This document shows positions 1-11,900 of a stretch of 64,000 nt of DNA, in pieces. The first letter of the stretch is position 1; the number at the start of each line of letters is the position of its first letter. Source of the DNA: Gorsachius magnificus. Its lineage: Eukaryota > Chordata > Aves > Pelecaniformes > Ardeidae. The notes under the pieces were generated by a model, which made no database searches, had not been told where the DNA came from, and worked only from the letters and a program-made list of their open reading frames with translations. The stretch spans positions 45,335,099-45,399,098 of the forward strand of contig CM067084.1 in NCBI GenBank assembly GCA_034008185.1, written 5' to 3'. Made by a program: the position numbers and the translations under genes.

Positions 1-3000
1 AGCTAAACGGTTAAATCAGACTTCAGTGTAACTAGTGATCTGCTTAATAACCTACTCCCTTTTATGGTATTTATTTATTTTTCTTTAAATGTAAATGTGC
101 TCTAAATGAAAATGACATTTAGAATTAGTTAAATATCTGTTACAGTGCCATATTCAACATCTAGTGCACTACTTTTCACTGGGCAACACTGCTGTTCTAA
201 ACTAGTAAAGTTTAAAGACTGCTTTGGCAATGAGAACAGTGGAGAAAACCATCTCATAATACTATTAGAAGGTAGCTGCATGCAGGGTGTCTGTTGGGAA
301 TGCTTTTGAACCCATGTTACACTGAACCATTCCCAGGATTTGCCAGGAGAGTGGCTCTAGTTGGTTCAGAGTTCCAGTGCCTAGGAAAATTTAAAGATGT
401 AACATATGTGTTCATGGTTATCACTGTTGTTAGTTTAAAGTTAGAATAAAAAAATTGCATTCTTAATGTATTTACATCCATGACATAAGTTCTATTGGTG
501 TCAATAAATCAAATATTTCAGAGCACAAAGAGAAATTGCAGAAAAAAATGTCTTCTGACATAACAGGTTCATATAATAGCATGTGTTATTTTAGAAGTAT
601 TCTTTTGTACAGATATGTAAGCTGCCTATCAACACACTACTTAAAAGCTTAACATCTTTGAAAAATTCTCTCATGTAGAAATAACATCAACTGTGAATTC
701 TTAGTCCTTTAGAATATTTGGAGCAAAATTCTGCAAAACTTTATTTTTATGAGTAGTCATAATGCTAGTATTTCACCAAGGACAAGTCACCCCAACAGAA
801 GTTTGCATAATTGGATAGCTGAACTTTTCCCATGGAGAGAATGTTATTTCCAAGTGCTGTGGTTCTTACAACCTATGCATTGCTTGTTCAGACAGATTCT
901 CAATGAAAGCAGCACTTTGTTCAGTCCTGATTACATTAAGTCAATGGAAACAAAGGCTCCATAAAAGTTGAGTAATTCTTAAAATGCTACCTAGTAACTG
1001 TAATTTGGTTATTCCATGTACATGTAAGTTTAAGCTCTCAAATAATGGAGAAACTGTATTGTAGGTAAGTAAATATCACTGGAAAAGTTACCACTTAAGA
1101 CTGCGTTTTTAACATTATTTTATGAAACAAACAAATGCAATGTCATCATTGTACTCCAAGAGATGCAAAAAAGAATAATAGAACTGTAGTTTCCTTGAAT
1201 GCCCTTCAGTTGTTTCAAAGCTATATTGTTTGAAATGGAACAAAATTATTGCTCCTTCGTTGCTGTCTAAAAACCATTAAGATTATAAACAATACTGCAG
1301 CTGACTGGGCTGTTATCTTAATAGGGTATTCATCAAAGTCTTTGCAGATTCACAGTGTAATGTTTCTCAAACTGAAATCAGAGTATTATTATGTAAAATT
1401 TTAATTTAATGCATGTTTTATAAGAACTATATTGAAATCATAGAGTGTTACTTGGATTTTTTTTAATTGCTTTGTCAGGGTGATGACTTGGAGACACATC
1501 ATATGTGCACTATATCCTTTTCCTGTCTATAATGTTACCTACAGATGAAAATTATTGTGTATCTGTTCAACCAAGGGAAAATGTTTCATACAATTTTAAT
1601 ATCCACAAGGTGATCGTTGCTATACACCCAAAGTTCTCTCTATTGCAGTTCTATTGCCAACTATATTAGATTTACACTTAACATTCATTTGGAGATACCC
1701 TGAAATTATTTGCCAGTTGCAGATGTGAAAAGGTAAAAGAATATTTTATTCCTTAAGTGTATGGGATTTTGTAGAGGAGTCTGAAGTGCTTCATCTATGA
1801 TGTAGTCAATAGAGATGGATCAATCAAATTTATGGGCAAAATTACCTTGCTAGATATATGTGTGTGATTCTTACTGATTTCCATGATAAGCTAGTAGTCT
1901 GGATGAGCAGGACAGTTATTTACACAGAGAGGAGACTATTGTGAATCTGGACTTTTCATAGATTTTTTTTTTAATTATCACTGACTATTTCTGTTTGTAT
2001 TTTTTTTCACACTGCAAGTTTTTCTGCTTCAGAGCAGAATTTCCCCTTCAGGTGTCTTAGAAGAGCTTTCCCATGTGCTGAATTTCATGATTTGTTTTTA
2101 TCAATAGACTTTAGGTATCATCTTAGCTATTATATATAGAATAGATTTGACTGATACTGATTTATTTTGCATAAGATATTTCTGATGTCAGATAGTGGTC
2201 ACTAAGCAAAGAACATTGATGTATTTTAGACCCATTTAATAAATCAGCTTTACTGATGTAATTGGGAACAGAATCAAATCTGGGAATCTAATTTTTCAGA
2301 TCAGTGTACATGCTTTCCTGTAGTTTAGTAGTCTATGGTTACAGTGTGTTACTTCTGTACAGCAGCTATATTTATTTTATTTTATTTTAAATTACAGTTT
2401 TAAATGCAGGCCATAAATAAATAGTTTTGTTATCATTAAACCTTATGAACAGCCTTTGTATTAGTGATAACTTTGATACTATTATTACATTTCTGCTCCT
2501 ATCCCATATGTATTCATCTGTAGAGGAAAACATCATTTTTACATCCTAAATTCTGGAAATCAGAATTCTGCAACTGTTGTTATGTAGCAGAGTTTCAGCA
2601 AGCCTACATTGTCATACATAGTTTAATATTGTCTACATAGAATTTGAGATTATCTATTTAGATCTGTGGAACAGTTATTCTTTAGACATGTATTACCTTT
2701 TGCTTTTTTAATTGGATAATTTAGAAAACCTACTCCTAAAATATTGCAGAATATTGTAGATTTTTTTTTACTAAACTCAGTATGATAATATTTTCTTAAT
2801 ATTTTAATATAAAACCAGGGTTTTCAATGTAACCAGTGACTTTCTGTTGTGTTGATTAAAAATTCTCACATCACTTTTTGAAAACATATAATACAAGCTT
2901 GAGCCAAAAAAATCCTATTTGAAAATTTCAAGTTGATTACTCTTACTGCTACATAATCAAATCTTATGTACATAGCTAAATGATCAGTTACTTAACAAGA

Positions 3001-3423
3001 AATGAGAGTATCCCACTGTGCTCATATGACAGTATAAGGAATATGTTTTAATATGTAGTATACAAAACTTCCTGCATGTAATTTAGCAGTTGCTTAAAAG
3101 TATGAAACAGCAAATTAGGACAGAAAGCAAATTAGTTTCAGTCATTCATAATTATTCTTCAGTGTAAAGAGAAATGCAAAGTAAATGTAGACAGAAAAAA
3201 GTATGCTGATCTGTGCTTTCAAATTTAAGATAAGTAAAATCTTTTGGAGTCTATCAAAAAATTTCAGTACAGGCATTTATCAAAGAGAAGTGTTGCTTTC
3301 AAAGGTGGAAATAGCTCTATGTATTTCAGGACAGCTGCTTTATCGATGTTTTTGGAATTTCTTCTGTTAACTTCCTGAGATGAATGTAGCTCCCAAAAAT
3401 TTTCCTTCAGAATTCTTTTCGCC

Positions 3424-3438
3424 AAAAAAAAAAAAAAA
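3424..3438 (+). repeat. Poly-A tract, 15 bases
   Basis: An uninterrupted run of 15 A, followed by GG. No target-site duplication or retroposon body is recognisable upstream, so it reads as a simple homopolymer and not as a retrogene tail. Confidence 0.9.
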
Positions 3439-3523
3439 GGTTCAATAAAAAATGGCATTTAAAAATCCTCCTCTGTGGTAAAGGATCACCTTTTCCCAAG
3501 AAGTCATACGTATGAATCAATGT

Positions 3524-3547
3524 CACAATTGCATCTGTGCAATTGTG
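3524..3547. repeat. Perfect 10-bp inverted repeat, 4-nt loop
   Basis: Arms CACAATTGCA (3,524-3,533) and TGCAATTGTG (3,538-3,547) are exact reverse complements around the loop TCTG. The transcript of either strand could form a compact hairpin. The stem is too short for a microRNA precursor, and no function is assigned. Confidence 0.85.
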
Positions 3548-6042
3548 CATAAGAATCTATACTTTATATGACATAGAAATAAGATTTTGCTTTTTTTAAA
3601 TTTTATATTTATTTTACTGTTCCTGTGCCAATGTTGAAGTTTTGGCTTGCGTGGCAATACTAGGGGTTTATTTGTGTAGGAGGCTGTGAGTTGTCACAAA
3701 AATTAGTTTTTAAATATGTAATACAGATTGAATAATGACTCAAAATTTAATGACCAGAAATCACATATCTCCCCTAATAGCACATACAACCATCAGGTTA
3801 TCAACTTTGCTTAGGGGTAGATAGTGTGGATGGGTAGAATAAAACCAGTTTTTATAGGAGTGATATTAGGGACAAGTATCTTAACTTTTATCATTTTAAA
3901 TCTTAAGATTAATCAAAGATTAATATTAGCCAGTCAGATTAATTTTGATTTCTTTCTACCCCTTAATGAAAGCAAGCTAGGTTGCTTTTACCTGTAATTC
4001 ATAAAGGAAGATTGTTTTCTCTACATACAATCACAAGAAAAAAAAATTAAACTGAATTTTATCATTTAACTTCCTGTTCATATTTTTATCCCAGTGCATC
4101 ATTGCAATTTAATTTAAAATAAATTCAGATTTTATTTAAATAATCTCTGTAAAAATGAGTGAATGACAACAATTCTACATTACAGAATATCCAATTATTA
4201 TTTGTTTCAATATTAACTGAATTGCAAAATAAACTGATCTCATTAGCAATTTGTTTAATGCAGAATAAGGTCAATGAGCTTCTCTTAATCCTGAAAAAAA
4301 CATGTCAAGAATCCCATGTTAAAAAATCATTCAATAGCTTCTCTGATTTATAATTGCAGGGATAAATGTTTTACTTGAAGCTGGAAAATACATGTATTAT
4401 TCATCAGCATTCTCTCTCTCCATCTGTGTTGAGAAGTATTTGAGAGCTACCGTCATCAGGAGACTAGAATTAAAATTAATATGCTTACATTGATTTCTCT
4501 ATATTCCTTTTTCTTTTTTAAGACTGTGATACTGGATTAGGCATGGACTTTTTTTTTTTAAGATATTAAGAACCAGAGACTTCCTAATGTGGATATAATA
4601 TTAGACAAATATTTTAACTACAGTATCTGTTTAGTTTTTCTTAATTCTTTTGTTGTTCTGATATGTTGTATGATTTTGCAACAGGTCATAAGATCAGACT
4701 GGAGGACTTCCAGCTTTTCTGTCATGTCTCTTCTTACCCAGTTTTCTCCTCATATATTTTCATAATTTTTTTTAATTTGTTTTTAACTTTTACAAAATAG
4801 GAGTGTCACTGTCTTTCTCTTTGACTTTAAAATGTTTTCTTAACAAGATATCCTGATAATGATCATCACTTATTTCCATACACTGTAGTCTGTAACAATG
4901 CGGCAAAACCTATTTTATTAGTAGGAAACTGGAAGGCAAATAGTCTTTCTTGGAATGAGTCGGGGTTGACGTATATGTATGTATAGTCTATCCAGAAACT
5001 CCATTAACAATAACATTAGTGGCTTCATTCCAGAGCCATAGGAGATCTGGCTGCAGCCTGCCTTTTGGTGTAGGAGCACAGAGAGGGTGATGACCAAGCA
5101 TTTTATTTTTACTTTTTCTAGCAGCCGGTGATGCCAGTTCTCCAACTGACTTTTGCAGCCCCTAATATCCTTGAGGTTTGCCATTTCCAGTGCAATGTAG
5201 ATGGTCTATGGCAAGGAAACCCTAGGTCTGTAAGATTAACACAAGTACATTATAAATATTACACTGGCTTGAACTGCAAATACATTTATTCTAGTAAACT
5301 TAAAAGGAAAAGTTTGAGGTTATAAAACTGGGGAGAGAGTGCTATGAGAGAAAACCATAAATAAGAGATTACAGGCTTAAAATATAGCTGACTTCTGCTC
5401 TCAGGCCTACCTGTCACTAGAGGGATAATTCTTAGGCTATATTGTTACTAAAGCAACCAGAGGTTAGACTGCCTCAAAGAGGACAAGTCCTAAACCAGTA
5501 AAACTTACCACTTCTATTCTAATTAGACATAAGGATCATCAGAATCTGTCTAAGCATGTTTATCTTTAAAGGTATACCAAAATTAACTTCCTTATGTTTG
5601 TAATACTTCATTGTTGCCATAGATTAGACTTGGAGGTATGTAAAAAAGCAAATGGCATACTGTTGATTGTTTGTAAAGCTTATCAAATGTACAGATCCTA
5701 TGATATTTTGACTTCTCTCAGTAGAATTTTCCGTCCCTCCTATGATACTACATTGCTAACTCTTTTCATGTTAGACAGTATGACTAACATTGTGACATAT
5801 TTTCTGGTTTGATTACAGTTTACCAATTTCATATCACTAAAAATATTCGCTGTGGTTTTGGTGAGAAGATACATGAAAAGCAATTTGTTTGTCACTGAAT
5901 TACAGTAACTTTATAGTAACTTGAGAACAGAGCAACAAAATATACCAGTGTGCAAAAGAACACTCACTGAACAGTTTAAAGGCTTTTGACAATGACAGTC
6001 TTTCTGCCTGTTTTTGTTTTCTTTTGCTTGAATAATCTAATT

Positions 6043-6069
6043 ATTATTATGACCATGAGTCATAATAAT
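6043..6069. repeat. Perfect 11-bp inverted repeat, 5-nt loop
   Basis: Arms ATTATTATGAC (6,043-6,053) and GTCATAATAAT (6,059-6,069) are exact reverse complements separated by CATGA. The inner part GAC-CATGA-GTC carries the only G and C of the stem, and the outer part is an A/T repeat. No associated element is recognised. Confidence 0.85.
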
Positions 6070-6284
6070 TTTACAAAACTAAATAGTATTTTTTCATTTC
6101 AGCAGTACAGAAAGTGAATATATTTTGTTCTGTGGGCCATATCAGAAATATGACATCTGTCCTTTACAAACCAGGAGGCAGTAATTTCTATTGGGTGTCC
6201 TCAACAACTTCTGAATTATTTCGAGCTTACATGCCATAAACTGCATTTAAGATCAGTGCAAACTGATTTTAGTAAAGAGAATAC

Positions 6285-6299
6285 TTTTTTTTTTTTTTT
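6285..6299 (+). repeat. Poly-T tract, 15 bases
   Basis: A run of 15 T that continues into a pyrimidine-rich segment ending in GGCAG at 6,315. Together these resemble a long polypyrimidine tract before a splice acceptor (see findings). It may equally be a plain homopolymer. Confidence 0.9.
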
Positions 6300-8887
6300 C
6301 TCTCTTTTCTGGCAGAGAAGTTAGACAAGCAGCAGCTATGTTACATGAAAAAGAAGAATTAAGAATACTTTCCTCTCTATATGTGTGATCTCTCTGAACT
6401 TCAGAAAATTATTTCTGTGCTTGAGCAGTTCCCACAAAAGATGATTGTTGCCATAAGCTTTAAATATCCTCTGTTGAATAGATACCTATTTTAAGTAGAA
6501 TTGGACTGACAAAATATGTCAGTTTTGAAGAGCAGACATCAAAGTTATTTTACTGTGGAACACTTAACAGTTATGCCTGTAAAAGTAATTTTAAGCAAAA
6601 GTCAAAGAATGCCCCCAAAAAGTGCATCAGTGAATGTTTCTTATAGAAATGGGGAGGGGGGTTTGTTAATTTCTAGACACTATATGCCAATAACACAAAA
6701 GGAAATTTGACGCAACAAATCGTTTAATGACTTCACCTACAACTATTTTCTGAAAATTTGAAAAATTTTGAAATTGCTGAAAACACATTTGCAGTTTTGC
6801 TTTCTCAAGCTTCCTTTACGCAGTGCACACTTCTTCAGGAGCTCTGACCCCCTCAAACAGCTTTTCCATTTTCTCTACTAACGATATGGACAATTATCAC
6901 AATTCTGAAGATTGCACTATGTAACTGCATTGAACTGCAATCATTGAAGTGCAAGCTATTTTTGAGATTTGGAAGAAGGTTTATCTGTTAATACTCCTCT
7001 ACGCTGACAATTCTTTGGTAGCTTCTGCCAACTCTGCACCACAGCTTCTTTTACATTTTTGAATCTGATCTTTTTTCTCAGTCATGTACAAATGCTTGGT
7101 AATCAAGTTCACTCCTACTATGGTAGGTATAATTTTTCTGAGAAGATTGGATAGAAAGGGAGTTTTGATTAGCAGGTCTAATGTGGAGTACTCTGACAGA
7201 GTCAGGAGATTTGAGAGGTTATGGAAAAGTAGAGTTGAGCAGCCTGTTTAGAGGACAGAAAGACTGCAAGAATTTCTGATGCTTGTAAATGACAACTGTG
7301 TGCTTTTCTAAAAAAATTGTTTATCATACGATAAAATTGTATCATAAGAAGTACGAAATTCCCCCTGAAGATGAACTCTGTCCTTGCACTCTCTTCATAT
7401 TCTTTCTACTCGCTTATGAAGCCTGCATATCAGAGAAGTAAATCCAGAATCCTAAATTATTTCCACATGTTTAGCAACAAAATTGATTTACATTTTTCTT
7501 TCATATTTAAACAAAATTTAACTATATTTTATGTATGATAAACCCTGAACTAAGTTTCTTGACAGAATATAGATTTTTAGAATGAAGTCGCTTGTACAAC
7601 AGAGTAGGCACCAGAAGAAAGGATGCAATTTCTGTAGTCCTTTGTGAATATGAGAAAGGTATCTGGGTAGACATTATTGTCCTACTGTTATAATAATGGT
7701 TTAGTATTTTGTGGTAGTAGAAGATTTGGTCTTGTTTGTCTTCCAGACAAGAAATTTAGCTGGCTATCAGACTCAGAATAATTGTGTCATTTGACTAAGA
7801 CTGCCATTTTGCCTAGTTTGCTAGGTATTAATTTTCTTATTTCTTTTGTTGACTATATTAATGTTAGCATTTTCAATGTCTGCTTTTGATGATACATCTT
7901 ACAATGTAGTACACAATGCATAAAATCTCGATAGCGTTTTTTGATCCAGTTTTTGGCTTCAGGTTTCCACTTTTTTGTGTATTTGTTGCTTATAGATCTG
8001 TGACAAAATAGTTCTGTCCTAATAGCCTTCCTCTGTTGTTTTAAAATGCTTGTTAGCTACAAAGAACTCTGTGTTTAGTAAATAAAACCTTCAGACACAG
8101 ACTTCTAAATCAACACACGTTTACTTATATCATCCTTAGTGAATGTCCTTGGAATCTTGTGTATGATTCCTTCTTCTTTTCAGCGTTGGCTATGTGGTTG
8201 GAATCCTGACAGCCTCACGTCCCATTATCATTCCTTTTGCAACTCCTTGTAAATACTGAATTTCAGAAAGACATAGAAGCTTATTGTATGCTTATTATGT
8301 TTTTAATCTGGTGGGAGGGCAATGCACCACTAACAGTCTTTAGCAGAAGCCAGTTGTACTAGATTACACAAGAGGTCAAGCTACACAATGCTAATCAGTT
8401 AGCATTCAGCACTAGATTTTACATGGCTGACTGTGAAGCAGAATTTGACGTTTAATTCTTACCAAGTTCAGGAAACATATGTTACTTTTCTCTTGAAAAT
8501 TCATTCATTTTTAGTCTAGTTATAAGGGGTAGAAAATCACATGGACAGTTAGTCTCATTTCTTCCCTGTAAATGGCATAGAGTGAGGAAAAAATGCATTG
8601 AGTTGACCAGTTGTTCAACAGTAATAATAACAGCATTATCTTTCTGCCTCTTGTTGAATGAGGTTTTGTGCCCTTAGCAGAGAGGCAAATACAAATGTAC
8701 ATCCATTTTATGGAAGACTGTACAAGAGACAAATAGCTTCAGTACCTGTAGTATGTATTGCTTCCACGTCCTACTGATGATTCCAATAGTATTAATAGCT
8801 CCTTTTACAAAATTTATTTTTAATGACAGACTAGAAAATGTATGTAGAAAGACAATTCTCCAGCCAAACAGTGGTGTATTTAGTAGT

Positions 8888-8911
8888 AAAAAAAAAAAAA
8901 AAGAAAAAAAA
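8888..8911 (+). repeat. Poly-A tract, interrupted once
   Basis: Fifteen A, one G, then eight A. No retroposon body or target duplication is recognisable, so it is treated as a simple low-complexity tract. Confidence 0.88.
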
Positions 8912-11900
8912 CTCTTTTCAGAGAGAAAATCTGCATGTGTAAATTCTAGTAGTCAACAATAACACATTACTAAATTTTTGAAGAAGTTCTGCTAAGGGAG
9001 TCTTTCATCAAACACCATACCTAGGCCACACAGACACTATAAAGCAATAATATGGAGTCTGTTTCGCTCTGCAGAAAAAATATTCCTGATACTAAATAAT
9101 ATTAGTGCTTACTAAATATTCCTGCTACCTCTTTTTTTCCCAGGTATTTCTTAAAGTATTTAATAGAATAATTCTACTTGTTAGAATATTAAAGAAATAG
9201 ATAAATCAAGCCGTAATGCATTAAGCAGCAATGCCAGAAGAACAAAATAAAAAATAAAAATAACCCCAACCACTATAATATTATAGTTATATTTCATTAT
9301 ACTGGGCTTGTTATGACTTCAAAGTATTCAAGATGTCTGTGTGAACATTACATTCCTGTTATTAATTGATTTCCTTCACCCTTACCTTTACAATTGCTTT
9401 CTGAATGCAAGTTCATTTGAAGCAAATTTCTTATGTAGCAGTAGCTTATAGCAATTAAGTCTGCAAAGTGGTTACTTCATATTGCATGTTAATATCTAGT
9501 CCATTCAAACTTGCAATGGCCCAATTATTTGTATTCCACTCCACTTATCTTAAAAGTGTAATTGGGATATGATTCGAATAAATACTCAGTTTCCCACTTT
9601 AGATGTATTCACTAGAAAGATAATGTTTAAATCAGGGAAGAATAATCTTATAAACATGCAGTTAATTTTATATACAGTCCTGAAAACATACCATGTAATA
9701 CTGTTTCTACATTTTAAAAATAATCTTAGCTTTGAGTTTTTTGCAATTTGGCAACTTGAAATAAGATTTTAAATTATTTTCCCTTCAATCTCAATTTATG
9801 TATGAGCTGTAAATTAATAGTTGCTTATTTTCCAAAAGAAAGTGGGATTGTATTGCTCCTTATGTAAGGTATATGCCAGTGTGAGAGAATGAAATGATTG
9901 TATGTTCTTGTCATATTCTGAGCTACAACTGCTACTTTTACATTCATATTAAAAGTTTGTCCTCTCTCTCTGTATTATATGTGAGAATTGCTTTCCTGTC
10001 GGCTTCCTACCTGTCTTTGTCTAGTCTTAAGCTTAAGGTAGATAAGTTCTGAGGGGCACTAACTTAAAAAAAAACTCACGAGAAACAAAGAAAAAGTTGC
10101 GAGAGAAGTTGCAATTTAGTGAACAAATACCAAGAAATGGTTTGGGATTGTAAATGAAGAAAAGAAATGTGCAATGATCAATGGACTGGAACAAGTGAAA
10201 TGCAAAAATAAAATTAACCAAAAAGAAACAGAGAAAGGAAGAAAGCACTGAGCCTACGCGGAATATCTCAACAGCAGTTTACAGTTTGGAGCAGAGACAT
10301 GAAATCCAGCTGACGTTGCTTAAACCATAACTGGTATCACTGCAGAAATGGAAAGGGATGAGAAGGCTGTCAGGGAGCGAAATACAGAACCAGCCTCATG
10401 TGAGTAGCACCTGCAGTTTTGCTAGCAGGTTAAGAACAATCATGAAGAGAAAGTGGTATTTGTTGTCTCCGCGTAATTCTACAAGTGTAAGCTAGGCAAA
10501 CCTAATTTGTTTGAATTAGTCCTGAATTTGCTTATCTTCCTTTTTCCCCAAATAAGAACGTCTACAAAACCTGCTCAAATTCTTTTTTTTTCTCCACATG
10601 TCAGAATTAGATTCAGTCCTCTGCACAAAAATGCTTCTTACCTTTCCCTGGACATTCCTTGGAAGTGTTTTCTTCAGGGCTGATAATTTTTACCCTTTTT
10701 TTTTATTATTCTTGCCTGTTTTGTGTTTTTTTTTTCATACTGTTGTTGCAATATGTCAAATAATCACACATAAATAATCTACTAATCAGTTTATGAGATG
10801 AATCAATCGTAGAACAGGTAAAATCCATCAGATCAGATTTTTTTTTTTTTTATTAAAAATAAGGTACTTCATCATTACAAAGTAAACCTGTATCCTAGTA
10901 TTTATTCACTGGGCTAAGGCAGAATTTTTTCAAAGCTGTCTATCTGAAAATTGGGAATGGCTTTTGTCTAGGGCCAGCTTTAAACTATCAAACATATAGA
11001 GTTGTAACTCATTCAACATAAATTCTGAAAAATCATGTTGCTAATTACCAAACTTGGAAACCCCAAAGCAAATTACATAGAAATATAGACCAAACCGTTC
11101 CTTTAAATACCTTTATTAATATTATGAAACATTATATATATTTACATTTTTAAAGTTTGCAAGGTTGAAACTGTTGTTTATTGTGGTTTTGTGATTATAT
11201 AGTGATTCTGGAAATACTCTGGTTTGCTTCTGGTAAAAGTTTATAGCAAGAGGCTGGTTAGTTGTGAGCTATTCTTTGAAGATTTATGTTTTAATAAACT
11301 TTCTGCTCAACTCTGTACTCCCTAGCTGTAGGAAATAATTTGTGGACAAGTCCTATCCACATTAACTGCATTATTTCAGAAATGTTCTGTGGTTGTAATG
11401 TACACTGAGCTGACTTTGAGTTGGCTATGTCAAGCACAGTCCATTTCTTGACAACCTGTTGCAAGCAATTTTCCTCCTGTCCAGCATTGCCTTAATTTGA
11501 CCGGGTGCACTTTGATATTCAGCACTTGTTATTTTGGAGTTACTGTGACATCTTGATAGCAGCAGTAGTTACATGACCTGAGATGAACATGTGACTCACT
11601 GAGAAAACACCTATGTTATCTACGAGTGTATTTTAGAGATACCGTCGCCGGTTTCATCTAAAGATATGGAAAAGGAGCACTTACTACTTGCATTACCTGC
11701 TCTTCTTACTGTGAATTCCAGTGCTTCAAATAATAGAAGTGACTGAAAAAATATTTTTCCTCATACTTTTCTTTAGCTAAGGTTTGTGAAAAGTTAAAGA
11801 TCATTAATTGTGATCAGTTGTATGGAGAGCTACTGAAAACACAGACTGAGTTTTGCTTTCTGAACGTAACGATAAGGCCAACGCAGAAGGACATCAAAGG

